Shown here piece after piece: positions 1-8,533 of a stretch of 21,207 nt of DNA. The notes under the pieces were generated by a model. It saw only the letters and a program-made list of their open reading frames with translations, made no database searches and had not been told where the DNA came from. The position numbers were made by a program, and so were the translations under genes. Source of the DNA: Conidiobolus coronatus NRRL 28638 (lineage: Eukaryota; Entomophthoromycota; Entomophthoromycetes; Entomophthorales; Conidiobolaceae); contig KQ964424.1 in the NCBI GenBank assembly GCA_001566745.1, positions 52,696 through 73,902 on the forward strand. Direction: 5' to 3'. How positions within the stretch are numbered: the first letter of the stretch is position 1; every line of letters starts with the position of its first letter.

Positions 1-551
1 AAATCTAGTATGCGTTATAAAATTCAAGTCTATAAAATTTTCTAAGATAACTTTATCTATAATATATTTTATACCTAATTAGCAACATAATTGATAAAAT
101 AAGAACATAAATCAGCGTTAAATTCGATAAAGTACAAATTGATTAAAATTATATATTTTATCAGTTAAGGTTATATTATTTACATTATATTATTTTATGC
201 TTGAATAGCATTTTAACAAGTTTTTAATTATTATTCACTATTACCTTAACGTTATTAAGCTAGGCTAAGCCATTAAAAGGTTATGGTATTAATTATTAAA
301 ATCTTCAGTTAGTAATTGTTAATAAGCGTAAATATTTTATTTAAATATTTCAATGTAATCGGCTCCTTATTATACTTTTGATTATCAATTTATAGTAAAA
401 TAGATAAAAATTATAAATACTTTATAAACTTTAATTAATGTTTATAATTTAAGCTATAGTGATAATCATAGTATAAAATTTTTATTAGCTGCATAAATAT
501 ATTCGATATATAAATAGTAAACTTTTTTATTGCTGCACAAATATAATACAA
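1..551. other. AT-rich spacer upstream of BTB gene 1
   Basis: No open frame of note and no RNA gene is recognisable. The stretch is very AT-rich, with many stops in all frames. The only structure I can support is a 14-bp near-perfect direct repeat close to its right end, listed separately; it probably belongs to the promoter or 5' leader of the BTB gene that starts at 552. Confidence 0.6.
488..545 (+). promoter_or_regulatory. Direct repeat GCTGCAYAAATATA just before BTB gene 1
   Basis: GCTGCATAAATATA (488-501) recurs as GCTGCACAAATATA (532-545), 13 of 14 identical, with starts 44 bp apart. The second copy ends 6 bp before the ATG at 552. Both contain an AAATATA core that could act as a TATA-like element, although the downstream one is too close to the ATG to leave a usual 5' leader. 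The other two BTB genes do not have it upstream. A regulatory role is inferred from position only. Confidence 0.3.
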
Positions 552-1443
552 ATGAAATATTTACCCATCCCAGTATATTTAACAATCAATCGTAAATGCC
601 ATATAAATTTTCCATATAACTTGCAAGGAGTAGATTTTTGCTTTTATAAATATGATGATAAAAAGGATTCTTACAAAGGTAGGTTTTATATGATATTAGG
701 GTAGTAAAATTAACATTATTATAGATGCATTTATTGAAATAAAATTTATTGAAAAAATTAATTTGGCTTTTATTAGTGTAAGATATGATAAAGAAGATAT
801 AAGCATTATTAAAAATCAATTAATTTCAAAAGGGAGTCTAATTCGATGTAAATAACTCTACTATAAGCATATAAATGTTAACATCTATATAGTTAAAATT
901 GAAAATAATAAAAATATTGAAATTGGAATCACTAATTATGAAGAATGGCTTAGTGAGCAAGTTATCCTTACTAGTAGCTCTAATTTCAATGAAATCATTC
1001 AAAGTAAAACAATGGCCAAAGCTTCTGATATAAAGTTGATTGTAAATTCTGGAAAAACAAAAGAAAATATTAAATGTCACTCTAGTCACCTTTGCATTAA
1101 AAGCCCTTACTTTTTTAATCTACTTGAATCAGGGTTTAAAGAGTCAGAATCTGCTGAGATTGACATACATTGCTCCAAAGAAGCTTTTATCCCTATCCTC
1201 CAGTACATTTACACTGGAGAAATTGACAAAAAGTTTTTTACAAAAGAGAACTATGAAATTATGTTAGAAATGTATTTTAAAGTATGCAAATATCAAATGG
1301 AAAAAGTTAAGGATATGGTTGAAGTGTTCATTCTCGCTTTCTTAGATGAACTTAATTTAAAGTTATTGCTCCAATCTACAATTTTAAACCAAGATGACCT
1401 ATTTTCTAAAACTGCTATCAAGTTTATTTCAAATTATTTCTAA
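552..1443 (+). CDS. BTB/POZ domain protein, gene 1 (three exons)
   Basis: Reconstructed as three exons: 552-678, 725-847 and 893-1443, with GT-AG introns 679-724 (46 bp) and 848-892 (45 bp), both phase 1. The product is 266 aa. Residues from about 129 onward form a BTB/POZ fold: SDIKLIV, IKCHSSHLCIKSPYFFNLLE and ILQYIYTGEI are the family's typical strand, helix and turn segments. A helical C-terminal extension (about 185-266) resembles a short BACK-like region. The N-terminal 125 residues show no domain I recognise; a very divergent MATH-like domain is possible. BTB domains dimerise, and many act as Cullin-3 substrate adaptors; that role here is inference. The start was chosen because this ATG gives a first exon ending at the same phase and alignment point as in the two paralogues. 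From the TGG of exon 3 onward it is about 72% identical to gene 3 (118 of 164, hand count). It ends one residue earlier than its paralogues, lacking the final Lys. Confidence 0.82.
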
Positions 1444-2222
1444 TATTAATAAAACTTAAATTTCTACTTCCAATACAAAAATTATGAACTTTGCTGATAA
1501 ATAAATTACTTAATATTTGAATAATATATTTTATATTATAATATATTTAACCTTTTCTAATTATTTTATTTTAGTTTGTACCAAAATATTGTAGAATAGG
1601 GAAGAAATAAATTGTAATAACGAACGAAGTACTCATAATTAAATAAACACAAACCTACAAAAGGTAAATAAAATATACCAATTACCCACACATATAAACC
1701 TAATAAACTTTAGATTAATTTCATTATATAAATATTAATTATAGTCTATATTAGTTTACAAGGTAATGTATAATATAATGTATGTAAGATTTTAAATTTA
1801 GTTGCATATCTTAACTAATTGTTAACCAAACTTTTTCAATCTCTAACCTATAATTAGACATAAATACAACGTTAATCCTTGAATTTAACTATTTAAAAAC
1901 TTAATTAAAATTAATAAAATTGATAAAAATTATTAAGCTTAATAAAACCTTTAACTGTTTATATATAATATCATTTATTAATCAATATTATTATAAATAT
2001 ATAAACTTATCACAGTTACATAATTTAAATTTTATCTTCATAGTTAAATTATGTAAACTTTATAACAAACTACAAGAAATGAAAAAGTTATTTAAATATT
2101 TATAAATAATTTAATTAAACTATTTCAAATTGATTATAATTATTCTAAACCCATCTAATAATATTATGTTTATTTGATAAAATATTTATTTAAGTTAATA
2201 ATTTGAATGAAGTTATAATATT
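1444..2222. other. AT-rich spacer between BTB gene 1 and repeat copy R1
   Basis: No gene is supported. A 61-codon open frame at 1920-2105 has only AT-rich codons (Ile, Lys, Asn, Tyr, Leu) and no recognisable motif, so it is best taken as chance. An AATAAA at 1448-1453, five bases after the stop of gene 1, could serve in polyadenylation, but such hexamers are common in this base composition. Confidence 0.55.
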
Positions 2223-2638
2223 TTAAGTTATCAGGCGACTGATGCTTACTTAGCATACACTGCGTTTACAATAGGGTGTTAACTGGTTTATTAGCTTTGG
2301 ATATCAGTATTAGTCATTAGATTTCGTGTTGTCTAGGCTTGGATTGGCTGTGGGTTTAAACACCTAGGTTGTGGTGAAGCGCTAGTGAGTCGAGCGTACT
2401 TATGCTAGTAACATATTAGCCGACTGATTGTTAGTGTTTGATACACGTTGAGATAGTTTAGTAGCTTATTTTAATAGGCTATTTTGACAAGATTTCGGGT
2501 TGACAGGCAGTGGATTTTCTTAGCTTAGTTGTTTTATTTGGTAATGCGAGCTAGTATTGGTTTGGAGATAGCATGTGACTTGGTTTAGGTTAGTAGTGCG
2601 AGGGCAGTTTGAATGTATTAGTGGAAATAGTTTTTCGC
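2223..2638 (-). repeat. Dispersed repeat copy R1 (inverted relative to R2 and R3)
   Basis: A 416-bp block, clearly richer in G and T on this strand than its surroundings. Its reverse complement aligns end to end with the blocks at 14251-14723 and 17610-18077. Examples: GTTGTCTAGG here and in reversed R2; TGGTTTATTAGCTTTGG against TGGTTTATTAGTTTTGG in reversed R3; and the shared end TTATCAGGCGACTGAT, in R3 TTATCTGGTGGCTGAT. In the orientation of R2 it begins TGCGAAAAACTATTTCCACTA (R2: TGTGGCAAACTTATTGCCAC). It is shorter than the other two by about 50 bp. Flanks are AATATT (2217-2222) and AATGTT (2639-2644). It carries hairpins ATCAG-GCGA-CTGAT (2230-2243) and ATGCT-TACTT-AGCAT (2242-2256). 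No protein is encoded. It is probably a solo LTR or other non-autonomous element in decay. Confidence 0.75.
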
Positions 2639-2957
2639 AATGTTATATTTTATTAATAATTTGTATATTTAAATTATTTCACTATTATAGTGTGACGTAT
2701 TTATATACTATCTATATCATACTATTAACCCCCAAACCCGAAACAACTTTCAGAACTAATATCTGCTTGCATTAAATATATCTAAGACAATATTATTGAT
2801 CGGCCAAAGGATCTATATATAGGCTTATACCCTGACAAATTTATACAATAGTTAGTTTTATAATTATACTAATAAACAATAAGATTTTCTACGAATAACA
2901 ATCCTACAATAGCATAAAATCAACTAACTATATAACTTTGTAGTTTTAAAGATAAAA
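2639..2957. other. Spacer between repeat R1 and BTB gene 2
   Basis: This is the promoter side of BTB gene 2. A 66-codon open frame (2575-2775) runs from inside the repeat into this spacer and is not supported. A C-rich patch (CCCCCAAACCCG, near 2729) and a GGATCTATATATAGG patch (near 2809) stand out from the AT-rich background; the latter contains TATATA and could be a core promoter about 140 bp before the ATG. The left arm of a 15-bp direct repeat lies at 2850-2864. Confidence 0.4.
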
Positions 2958-3929
2958 ATGAAAACTATAATTGGTCCAATATGTTTATTCCAAAAACTTG
3001 CAAAATACTATAACAGTACCTATAGCTTACAAGGAGTACATTTAACTATTTACGCCCCTGAATACCAAAATATGGATCAAAACAGATGTATTAATATTAT
3101 TTTTTGATAATAAATTTAGTTATTTTATTTGTTTTATTTAGATCCCGTAATTGAAGTTGATTCTATTGAAGGCAAAAATTTGGCCTTTTTGAGCATGGGA
3201 TATGAAAATGAAGCGAATAATATTTTTAATAACCAGTTGATATCAATCGGAAATCAACTTAAATGTAAATATTTTATTAAAATCATATAATTCTAACATA
3301 TATTTTTAATCGAATTCGAGGGTGATAAAAAAGTTCAAATTGGCATTACAAGCTACAATGAATGGTATAGTGAACAAACTATTCTTACAAATGGATCAGA
3401 TTTTGAAAAATTAATTAAATCTGAAATAATTGCAAAAACTTCAGATATCAAACTGATTGTAAATTCTGGAAACAATGTAGAAGTAATTAAATGTCATTCT
3501 AATATTCTTTGTATTAAAAGCACCTACTTTTATAATTTGATTGAGTCCAAATTCTCGGAATCGCAGTCTGGAGAAATCAACACCCACTGCTCCAAAGAAG
3601 CTATTATTGCTATTCTTCAGTATATTTACATTGGAAAAATTGATAAAAGCTTTTTTATTGAAAGCAACTATGAAACAATTTTAGAGATGTATTCCAAATT
3701 ATGCGAATATCAAATGGAAAAAGTGAAAAATGTTGTTGAAGTATTTATTTTAGCTTTTTTAAATGAAGAAAATTTAAAACTATTACTCCAATCAACAATT
3801 TTAAACCGAGATGATCCGTTTACAATGAAAGCTATCAAGTTTATCGCAAATTACTTTAAGTGACCTCCCCATATATTCTATAAATCTACCTTTTGCTTAT
3901 TTTCCTTATATCCCAGTTAGTTTTATAAT
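2850..3929 (+). repeat. 15-bp direct repeat flanking BTB gene 2
   Basis: AGTTAGTTTTATAAT occurs exactly at 2850-2864 and again at 3915-3929, that is, 93 bp before the start codon and 51 bp after the stop codon of BTB gene 2. The span given runs from the left arm to the right arm; the gene lies between them. In DNA this AT-rich, 15-mers can repeat by chance, so this may mean nothing. If real, it could reflect a duplication breakpoint. Confidence 0.3.
2958..3863 (+). CDS. BTB/POZ domain protein, gene 2 (three exons, defective acceptor)
   Basis: By alignment with its paralogues the exons are 2958-3087, 3142-3264 and 3310-3863, coding 268 aa. Intron 1 (3088-3141, 54 bp) is GT-AG and phase 1. Intron 2 has a normal GT at 3265 and a branch-like TTCTAAC, but at the homologous acceptor (3308-3309) the sequence reads TTTTTAA, so the AG is lost. 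A canonical alternative is the AG at 3332-3333 (AAAAAAG|TTC), which keeps phase and deletes eight residues (EFEGDKKV). Without splicing, an in-frame TAA inside the intron truncates the protein just after residue 84. The third exon is fully open: D-I-K-L-I-V, IKCHSNILCIKS and ILQYIYIGKI mark the BTB/POZ domain, with small changes from the consensus (SPYFF to STYFY, YTGEI to YIGKI). Exon 2 is 123 bp in all three genes. It is either a working gene with a shifted acceptor or a young pseudogene. The first exon differs strongly from the other copies apart from a Y-S-L-Q-G-V segment. Confidence 0.72.
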
Positions 3930-5020
3930 AAATTGCATTATTCTTTATACTTGTGTTAACTAATTATTATATTAGCGGCTTATTTGATATTTTTATAATT
4001 AAATTTAATTAAAAATTATATTATAATACATAATAATACATAACTATTTAATTAAATTTTTAAATTTTATATTAATATTTTTACACTTAAATTATATGTA
4101 TGAAAATCTAAAATCTATATTTTTCATTTGTAAAGTATAATAAAATATAAAAGTTAAAACGATTTAAATATAAAATTATTTTCTATAATTTAGTTTAAAA
4201 ATAAATGCATAAATAAAAGAAAAAATTATACATTCATAATTATTATAATTAATAAATTTTCTAATATAATAATAAAGTTTTGTATTACTTAATATATAAT
4301 ATATTTATTATTAAATATTAAATTAAAACCTAAATTCAGTGCTATTGGTCCAAATATTGGGTTTTAAACATTAACTCAATAAGGAAATTGATAAGAATTC
4401 CGCTTATTTTCAAGAATTTAAATGATCTTAATGAACAAATATAATTAATTTCAAGAAATATTTTTAAAAAAAATTAAAAACCAGATAAATTTAGTATATA
4501 CTAATTATTCTGGATATATAAACTGCTTTTGTCGAAATTTGTGAATATACTTTAATTATGCAATATAATTTGTGATAGCTTATGTTTCACACGTGCCATT
4601 ATATAAATTGAAGGCAAGTAGCAAATAAAGAGAGGTGAAATATTAATTAAAGTGTATACTGGCTCAAGTTCCCACACGCGTTTAGAAAAATATTAGGTAA
4701 TGATATATAATATAAGATAATGTATGTATCGTATGAAACTAAATACTTCGATAAAAAGTATACGTGTATAAATTTAAAAAAATTGACGACTTTAAAATTA
4801 TCAATACTTTACTGCATTTAAACCTATTAATGACCAAATATTCGATCCAGCGAAAAATGTATTAATTTTAATCTAGTTTTTGAAAAGTAATCATAATTTT
4901 TTATTAAAGTTCTATAGCTAAAAGATTAATATAATAAAACAATTCAATGAGACAGCTCTTAAACAATATATATAGACTTTTAATTATTGAGTAACTTAAT
5001 AAAATAACCTATTGTATGCC
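3864..5020. other. AT-rich spacer downstream of BTB gene 2
   Basis: No gene is supported. The sequence is extremely AT-rich, with no open frame of interest in any of the six frames. A segment at about 4694-4730 (AGGTAATG...ATAATATA...ATGTATGTA) loosely resembles 1760-1790, but the match is short and low-complexity. Confidence 0.55.
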
Positions 5021-5660
5021 AGGTTTCGATTTCTACGATCACAGGACTATCACCATGCTATAAAAAATAATTTTGAAGATTTATAGAGATTAAATCGCAT
5101 GACTATTGGAAGCTGGTTATCAACCAAAGTACACTTTGATCACTAGCCAGATTATCTACTAGGCAGAGAGTTGTATTTCTATTAGAAAATTATATTCAAC
5201 TAATTAAAGATTCTTGGCCGTAGCTTTTTATTATAAATTTAGCCGGATACTTCAAAAATAGTGATTTGATGTATTAATTATCCATCTAAACATAATTACT
5301 AGAATATAAATAAGATTTTAATACAAACCTAGAACAGTCGCTATGATATCGTCACTAATTAAAAACTTATTTAGAATGATCTAGAATTGATTTTTAACAC
5401 AGGGTTTGCATACGATAGTAGCACAGTCACAGATAGTCTATATAAGGAGGCAGTGACTATTGAATAACCATTTATGAGATCAATAGACTTCGGATTGCCT
5501 AATTTAAATTTGCTATTTCAGAATTAACATAATACCAGGATATTTTTATATTTTTATTAGTCATAAAACATAATACTTGTGTACCTAATGCGTCACTGCA
5601 AAAGACCCTTCAAGTATAATCTTTTAGCCATGTATTGAAAATTAAGAGGATTATCAGGTG
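5021..5660. other. Unexplained GC-richer patch with hairpin
   Basis: Between the convergent BTB gene 2 and transporter gene 1 the base composition becomes visibly less AT-rich for about 640 bp, but all frames are closed by stops. It holds a 38-nt imperfect hairpin at 5113-5150 (outer stem CTGGTTA/TAGCCAG, inner stem CAAAGT/ACTTTG, loop of 2). It also holds AGTCAC/GTGACT arms near 5427-5457, and TTATCAGGTGACT at about 5651, which resembles one end of the dispersed repeat family. It may be a decayed mobile element or a decayed gene; I cannot assign it. Confidence 0.35.
5113..5150. repeat. Imperfect inverted repeat (hairpin)
   Basis: Two 18-nt arms (5113-5130 and 5133-5150) separated by AC. The outer CTGGTTA/TAGCCAG (with one G-T pair) and inner CAAAGT/ACTTTG segments pair; four or five positions in the middle do not. 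It stands out in a patch that is richer in GC than the flanks. No function is known. Confidence 0.45.
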
Positions 5661-6009
5661 ACTATGGGGCGATTTAATAAATCTAATTTTATATACTACG
5701 TTTATTTATACCATATATTGGTAAACAAAAGGTTTACTTTCGCACATTTAGTAGTTTTTAATTGGCTACAATTACTTGATTAGTGAACTTTTATATCAGA
5801 AGACCCTCACAACTTGCCATTATTTTACTTGAATTAATCATAGATTAATTTACAATATCAAAAAACCCTTAATTAGAAACTTCATTAACACACAATAATC
5901 AAGTAATAAAAACCTTAATTAATATTATTCCAAATTAGGTAATATGTAAAATTAATCTTAATTGTGTAATTTATATTACTAATCTAAAACTCTTTAATTT
6001 ATTTAATTC

Positions 6010-6015
6010 TTTATT
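6010..6015 (-). terminator. Possible poly(A) signal of transporter gene 1
   Basis: TTTATT on the + strand gives AATAAA on the coding strand, about 36 bp beyond the stop codon at 6051. The position is plausible for a fungal polyadenylation signal, but the hexamer is frequent in DNA of this composition. Confidence 0.3.
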
Positions 6016-6050
6016 AATTTTGATGATGTACATATTATTTTATAATTAAA

Positions 6051-7418
6051 TTAGGATTTTGCAAAGAAATTTTTGCTTACAAGATACTTTAGGGATAATA
6101 ACCCTAAGCAAGAGATTAAAGGAGCTATTCCTGAGTATAATATAACTGGAATAAAATTCTTAACTCCGTCTTTAGTGTTAGCACTGAGGATTGCTGAAGC
6201 TACAGGTGTTCCTACTAAGTTAGGGATAGCGGTACTCATATAAAGAAGACCGTTTACAGATGCAATGTTGTACATATTGAAGATATCTGAGGTAAGTGCA
6301 GGGAAGATGCTAATAAAAGCACCTGAAGAGAATCCGTAAATTAAAACGAATACAATAAGGACACCAAATGAATTAGCGAAGATCCAGCAAACTAGACAAA
6401 TAACACCGGCTATGAAAATACCAGCAAATGCCATGTTAATGCGGCCTACTCGATCTGCTAAACTACCTAAAATAACACGACCTAGAGCTGATCCACCGTT
6501 GATTAAACCAACTAAGATACTACTTTGGGAAGGAGAAATACCTTTAGCAGCACCATAAGTTGGAAGAAGATAGAATGGGACTAAGAAACCAAATGATGAG
6601 ATGAAACCTGTCCAGAATAGAGAAAGGAATTTAAAATCTTTAACAAGAGCAAAATCAATGGGTTTTTTAGGACTTGCGGCAGAGATTGGCTTTACTTTAA
6701 TGAGTAAAAGAGCAATGCCCATACAAATGGCGGAGATTAAGCAACAAGCACGAAGACACCAGCGGAATCCTACTCTATCTAATAAGGCTTGGATCACTGG
6801 ACTCCATACAAGCCCTCCAATACCGGAACCAGCGACACAAAAACCAAGAGCCAAACCTTTATTCTTTTGGAACCAGAAAGAAGGAGAGCTGATTGCAGGG
6901 AAGAAAGCTAGAGAGCCTCCAAGGCCTAATAATACACCTTGAGTAAGGAAAAGATGCCATACTTCTGTAGAAAAAGAGGCGAGCAATTGACCAAGCAAAA
7001 ATAGAATACACCCAATTGAAAGTGTGATTCTATAGCCTATTTTATCTGTTAAAGGACCTGAACATAACCCCATCAGAGCAAGGATGCAATTTGACAAAGT
7101 ACCAATAAAAGCACCGGTAAATTCGTCCATTTTGTCCTTGAAATCATTTTGAAGATAGAACCTAAAAAATACACCAAAGGAATACATAAACCCTAATACT
7201 ACAAAATGAACTAAAAATGACCCAACTACTACTACCCAAGCGTAGCCACCGTCTACGTCATTCATATAGTTACGTTTTCCAGAGATATTAGTTGGAGCAT
7301 GATCAACATCGGTTCTAGTATGCTCTGAACTTGAAGAAGCTTTTTCAATATCTCTACTAGGATTTAGATTAAGATCTGTTAAGTCTTCTGTTTGATTAAG
7401 CTTATTAGACTCGGGCAT
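6051..7418 (-). CDS. MCT-type major facilitator transporter 1 (monocarboxylate-transporter-like)
   Basis: A single-exon, 455-aa protein of normal length for the SLC16/Mch branch of the major facilitator superfamily, with twelve predicted membrane spans after a polar N-terminal tail (about 1-58). DGGYAW (56-61) at the start of span 1 is the hallmark of the MCT family. FWFQKNKGLALGFCVAGSGIGG (181-202) matches the family's span-5 signature. GPLTDKIGYR (121-130) and GSLADRVGRI (318-327) are the repeated loop 2-3 and loop 8-9 motifs (G-x3-D-x2-G-x) of the superfamily. The loop between the two six-span halves (about 241-262) contains the usual basic/proline segment. Family members move monocarboxylates and related solutes with H+, but fungal Mch proteins often have other or unknown substrates, so the cargo cannot be named. 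It has a 76% identical tandem neighbour at 8534-9862, on the same strand. Its coding DNA is markedly richer in GC than the flanks. The start ATG has A at -3. Confidence 0.93.
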   Translation of the reverse strand: MPESNKLNQTEDLTDLNLNPSRDIEKASSSSEHTRTDVDHAPTNISGKRNYMNDVDGGYAWVVVVGSFLVHFVVLGFMYSFGVFFRFYLQNDFKDKMDEFTGAFIGTLSNCILALMGLCSGPLTDKIGYRITLSIGCILFLLGQLLASFSTEVWHLFLTQGVLLGLGGSLAFFPAISSPSFWFQKNKGLALGFCVAGSGIGGLVWSPVIQALLDRVGFRWCLRACCLISAICMGIALLLIKVKPISAASPKKPIDFALVKDFKFLSLFWTGFISSFGFLVPFYLLPTYGAAKGISPSQSSILVGLINGGSALGRVILGSLADRVGRINMAFAGIFIAGVICLVCWIFANSFGVLIVFVLIYGFSSGAFISIFPALTSDIFNMYNIASVNGLLYMSTAIPNLVGTPVASAILSANTKDGVKNFIPVILYSGIAPLISCLGLLSLKYLVSKNFFAKS

Positions 7419-7477
7419 TTTACTTGAGAAATAAAAATAACTTGGGGGGAAAGGTGAGTAAAACCAAAGGTCACCAA

Positions 7478-7498
7478 GCTCAATAAATCTGATTGAGC
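7478..7498 (-). promoter_or_regulatory. Hairpin in the presumed 5' leader of transporter gene 1
   Basis: GCTCAAT-AAATCTG-ATTGAGC is a perfect 7-bp inverted repeat with a 7-nt loop. It lies 60-80 bp before the ATG and downstream of the TATA element at 7557-7569, so it would be transcribed. It could affect translation or be a binding site; transporter gene 2 has no equivalent that I can see. Confidence 0.35.
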
Positions 7499-7556
7499 GG
7501 ATCTAAATAAAGCAAAGTAAAAAAATCCTTTTTGATGAAACATGAACTGAAGCCAC

Positions 7557-7569
7557 CTATATTTATACT
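7557..7569 (-). promoter_or_regulatory. TATA element of transporter gene 1
   Basis: CTATATTTATACT on the + strand reads AGTATAAATATAG on the coding strand, a good TATA box about 140-150 bp before the ATG. Exactly the same 13 bases occur before transporter gene 2 (10043-10055), although the rest of the two upstream regions hardly aligns. That supports a shared core promoter. Confidence 0.55.
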
Positions 7570-7700
7570 GCAAATTATTAATGCTCAAAAGGTATTCCAT
7601 GATTTAATTCTATATTATTACTCAATAAAAAAGGAGTTTGTTAATCAAGTTTGAAAAAATAATTTGTGTAATATCCACTATAAAAGTTAAAGGAAAATCC

Positions 7701-7767
7701 CGAATATTCGAGTAGCACATAAATTCAAATTCAAATTCAAAAGAAATAGAATCATGCTCATGTGCTA
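7701..7767. promoter_or_regulatory. Palindrome and inverted repeat around an AAATTC triplet repeat
   Basis: CGAATATTCG (7701-7710) is a perfect 10-bp palindrome. Directly after it, TAGCACAT (7713-7720) is matched by the inverted copy ATGTGCTA (7760-7767), and three tandem copies of AAATTC lie in the 39-nt loop. The cluster is about 290-350 bp upstream of transporter gene 1 and could be a set of regulatory sites. This is judged by position only. Confidence 0.3.
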
Positions 7768-8533
7768 GGGATATGTTGCCTTTAATTAAGGCGAGTTTTT
7801 AACTGCAAACAGCAAAATATTTATGAATAATGGATGCTGATGGATAAATTAAGCTCTTTAGGTAAGCAAATTACTAATAGACCTGAATTAGTACTTCTCC
7901 TTTTAAAAAATAACTTGAGAATATTTGTATTACCAAACTCCCATACTGCTCAGTTTATCCAACTTAATTTATTAAGACCCCCTCTCTGTAAGCGGCTAAT
8001 GAATTTAACCAAACTTTTAATAAATCCAGTAACTTATCGTTATATAAAGGGGAAGCTTCTATTTGATTTAATAGTTCAAATAGATTAGTTTTGCAATTTA
8101 AATAGGTTATTATTACCGAATTTGGCTAGAGTGATCTGTTTGTTTAAGATTAATAAGCGTGCTTAACAAAGATGACAATAAAATTTTTATAACAAAGGTG
8201 TTACTAAGCGCTATATAAAGATTTGATACAAGCGTAGAGATGTAAAAAGATTAAGCATACTATAGCAAACCCATGCTTATAATACAGAAGTATGAGAAAT
8301 CAATTAATTAAACTAGATTAAATTCAAAAATTAAGCAAGTGATTTAATTACATTTTTTTGACAAATAATGAATTTACCGAGAATTATTACTAAATTCATA
8401 AATAAAACTCGCTAATAAAAAACAATGCAAAAGTATATTATTAGATTTGATTTTATATTATTGTTAAATTTACAATATTAATCAATCAACGCTGTGAATT
8501 GATGATTAATCTTTTTGATGATAAAGATATTAA
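7768..8533. other. Spacer between the two transporter genes
   Basis: The region is somewhat richer in GC near 7830-8090 than elsewhere. The 84-codon open frame there (+ strand, 7834-8088) shows no domain and I do not accept it as a gene. CTGCTCAGTTTAT at 7946-7958 has a near copy upstream of transporter gene 2 (10113-10125). The rest is AT-rich sequence that should contain the 3' end of the transporter gene 2 transcript. Confidence 0.5.

Noticed and set aside
586-1089. Two open frames on the - strand (586-819 and 838-1089) across BTB gene 1
   Set aside because: They are antisense to exons of gene 1 that align with two paralogues, and they contain only low-complexity residues.
4343-4372. Possible fragment of BTB gene 2 exon 1 (ATTGGTCCAA)
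   Set aside because: Only about ten bases match and nothing around them aligns.
6601-6942. 113-codon open frame on the + strand within transporter gene 1
   Set aside because: It is antisense to a strongly supported transporter, with Arg/Lys/Pro-rich composition and no motif: a shadow frame.
7379-7600. 73-codon frame on the - strand overlapping the start of transporter gene 1
   Set aside because: It overlaps the N-terminus in another frame and covers the presumed leader and TATA element; no motif.
7701-7710. Heat-shock element at the CGAATATTCG palindrome
   Set aside because: Only two inverted GAA units are present; the flanking third units match poorly, so it is kept only as a palindrome.
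7834-8088. 84-codon open frame on the + strand between the transporters
   Set aside because: No recognisable domain, no paralogue in the window and no splice structure; the local composition is more likely due to promoter elements. Not fully excluded.
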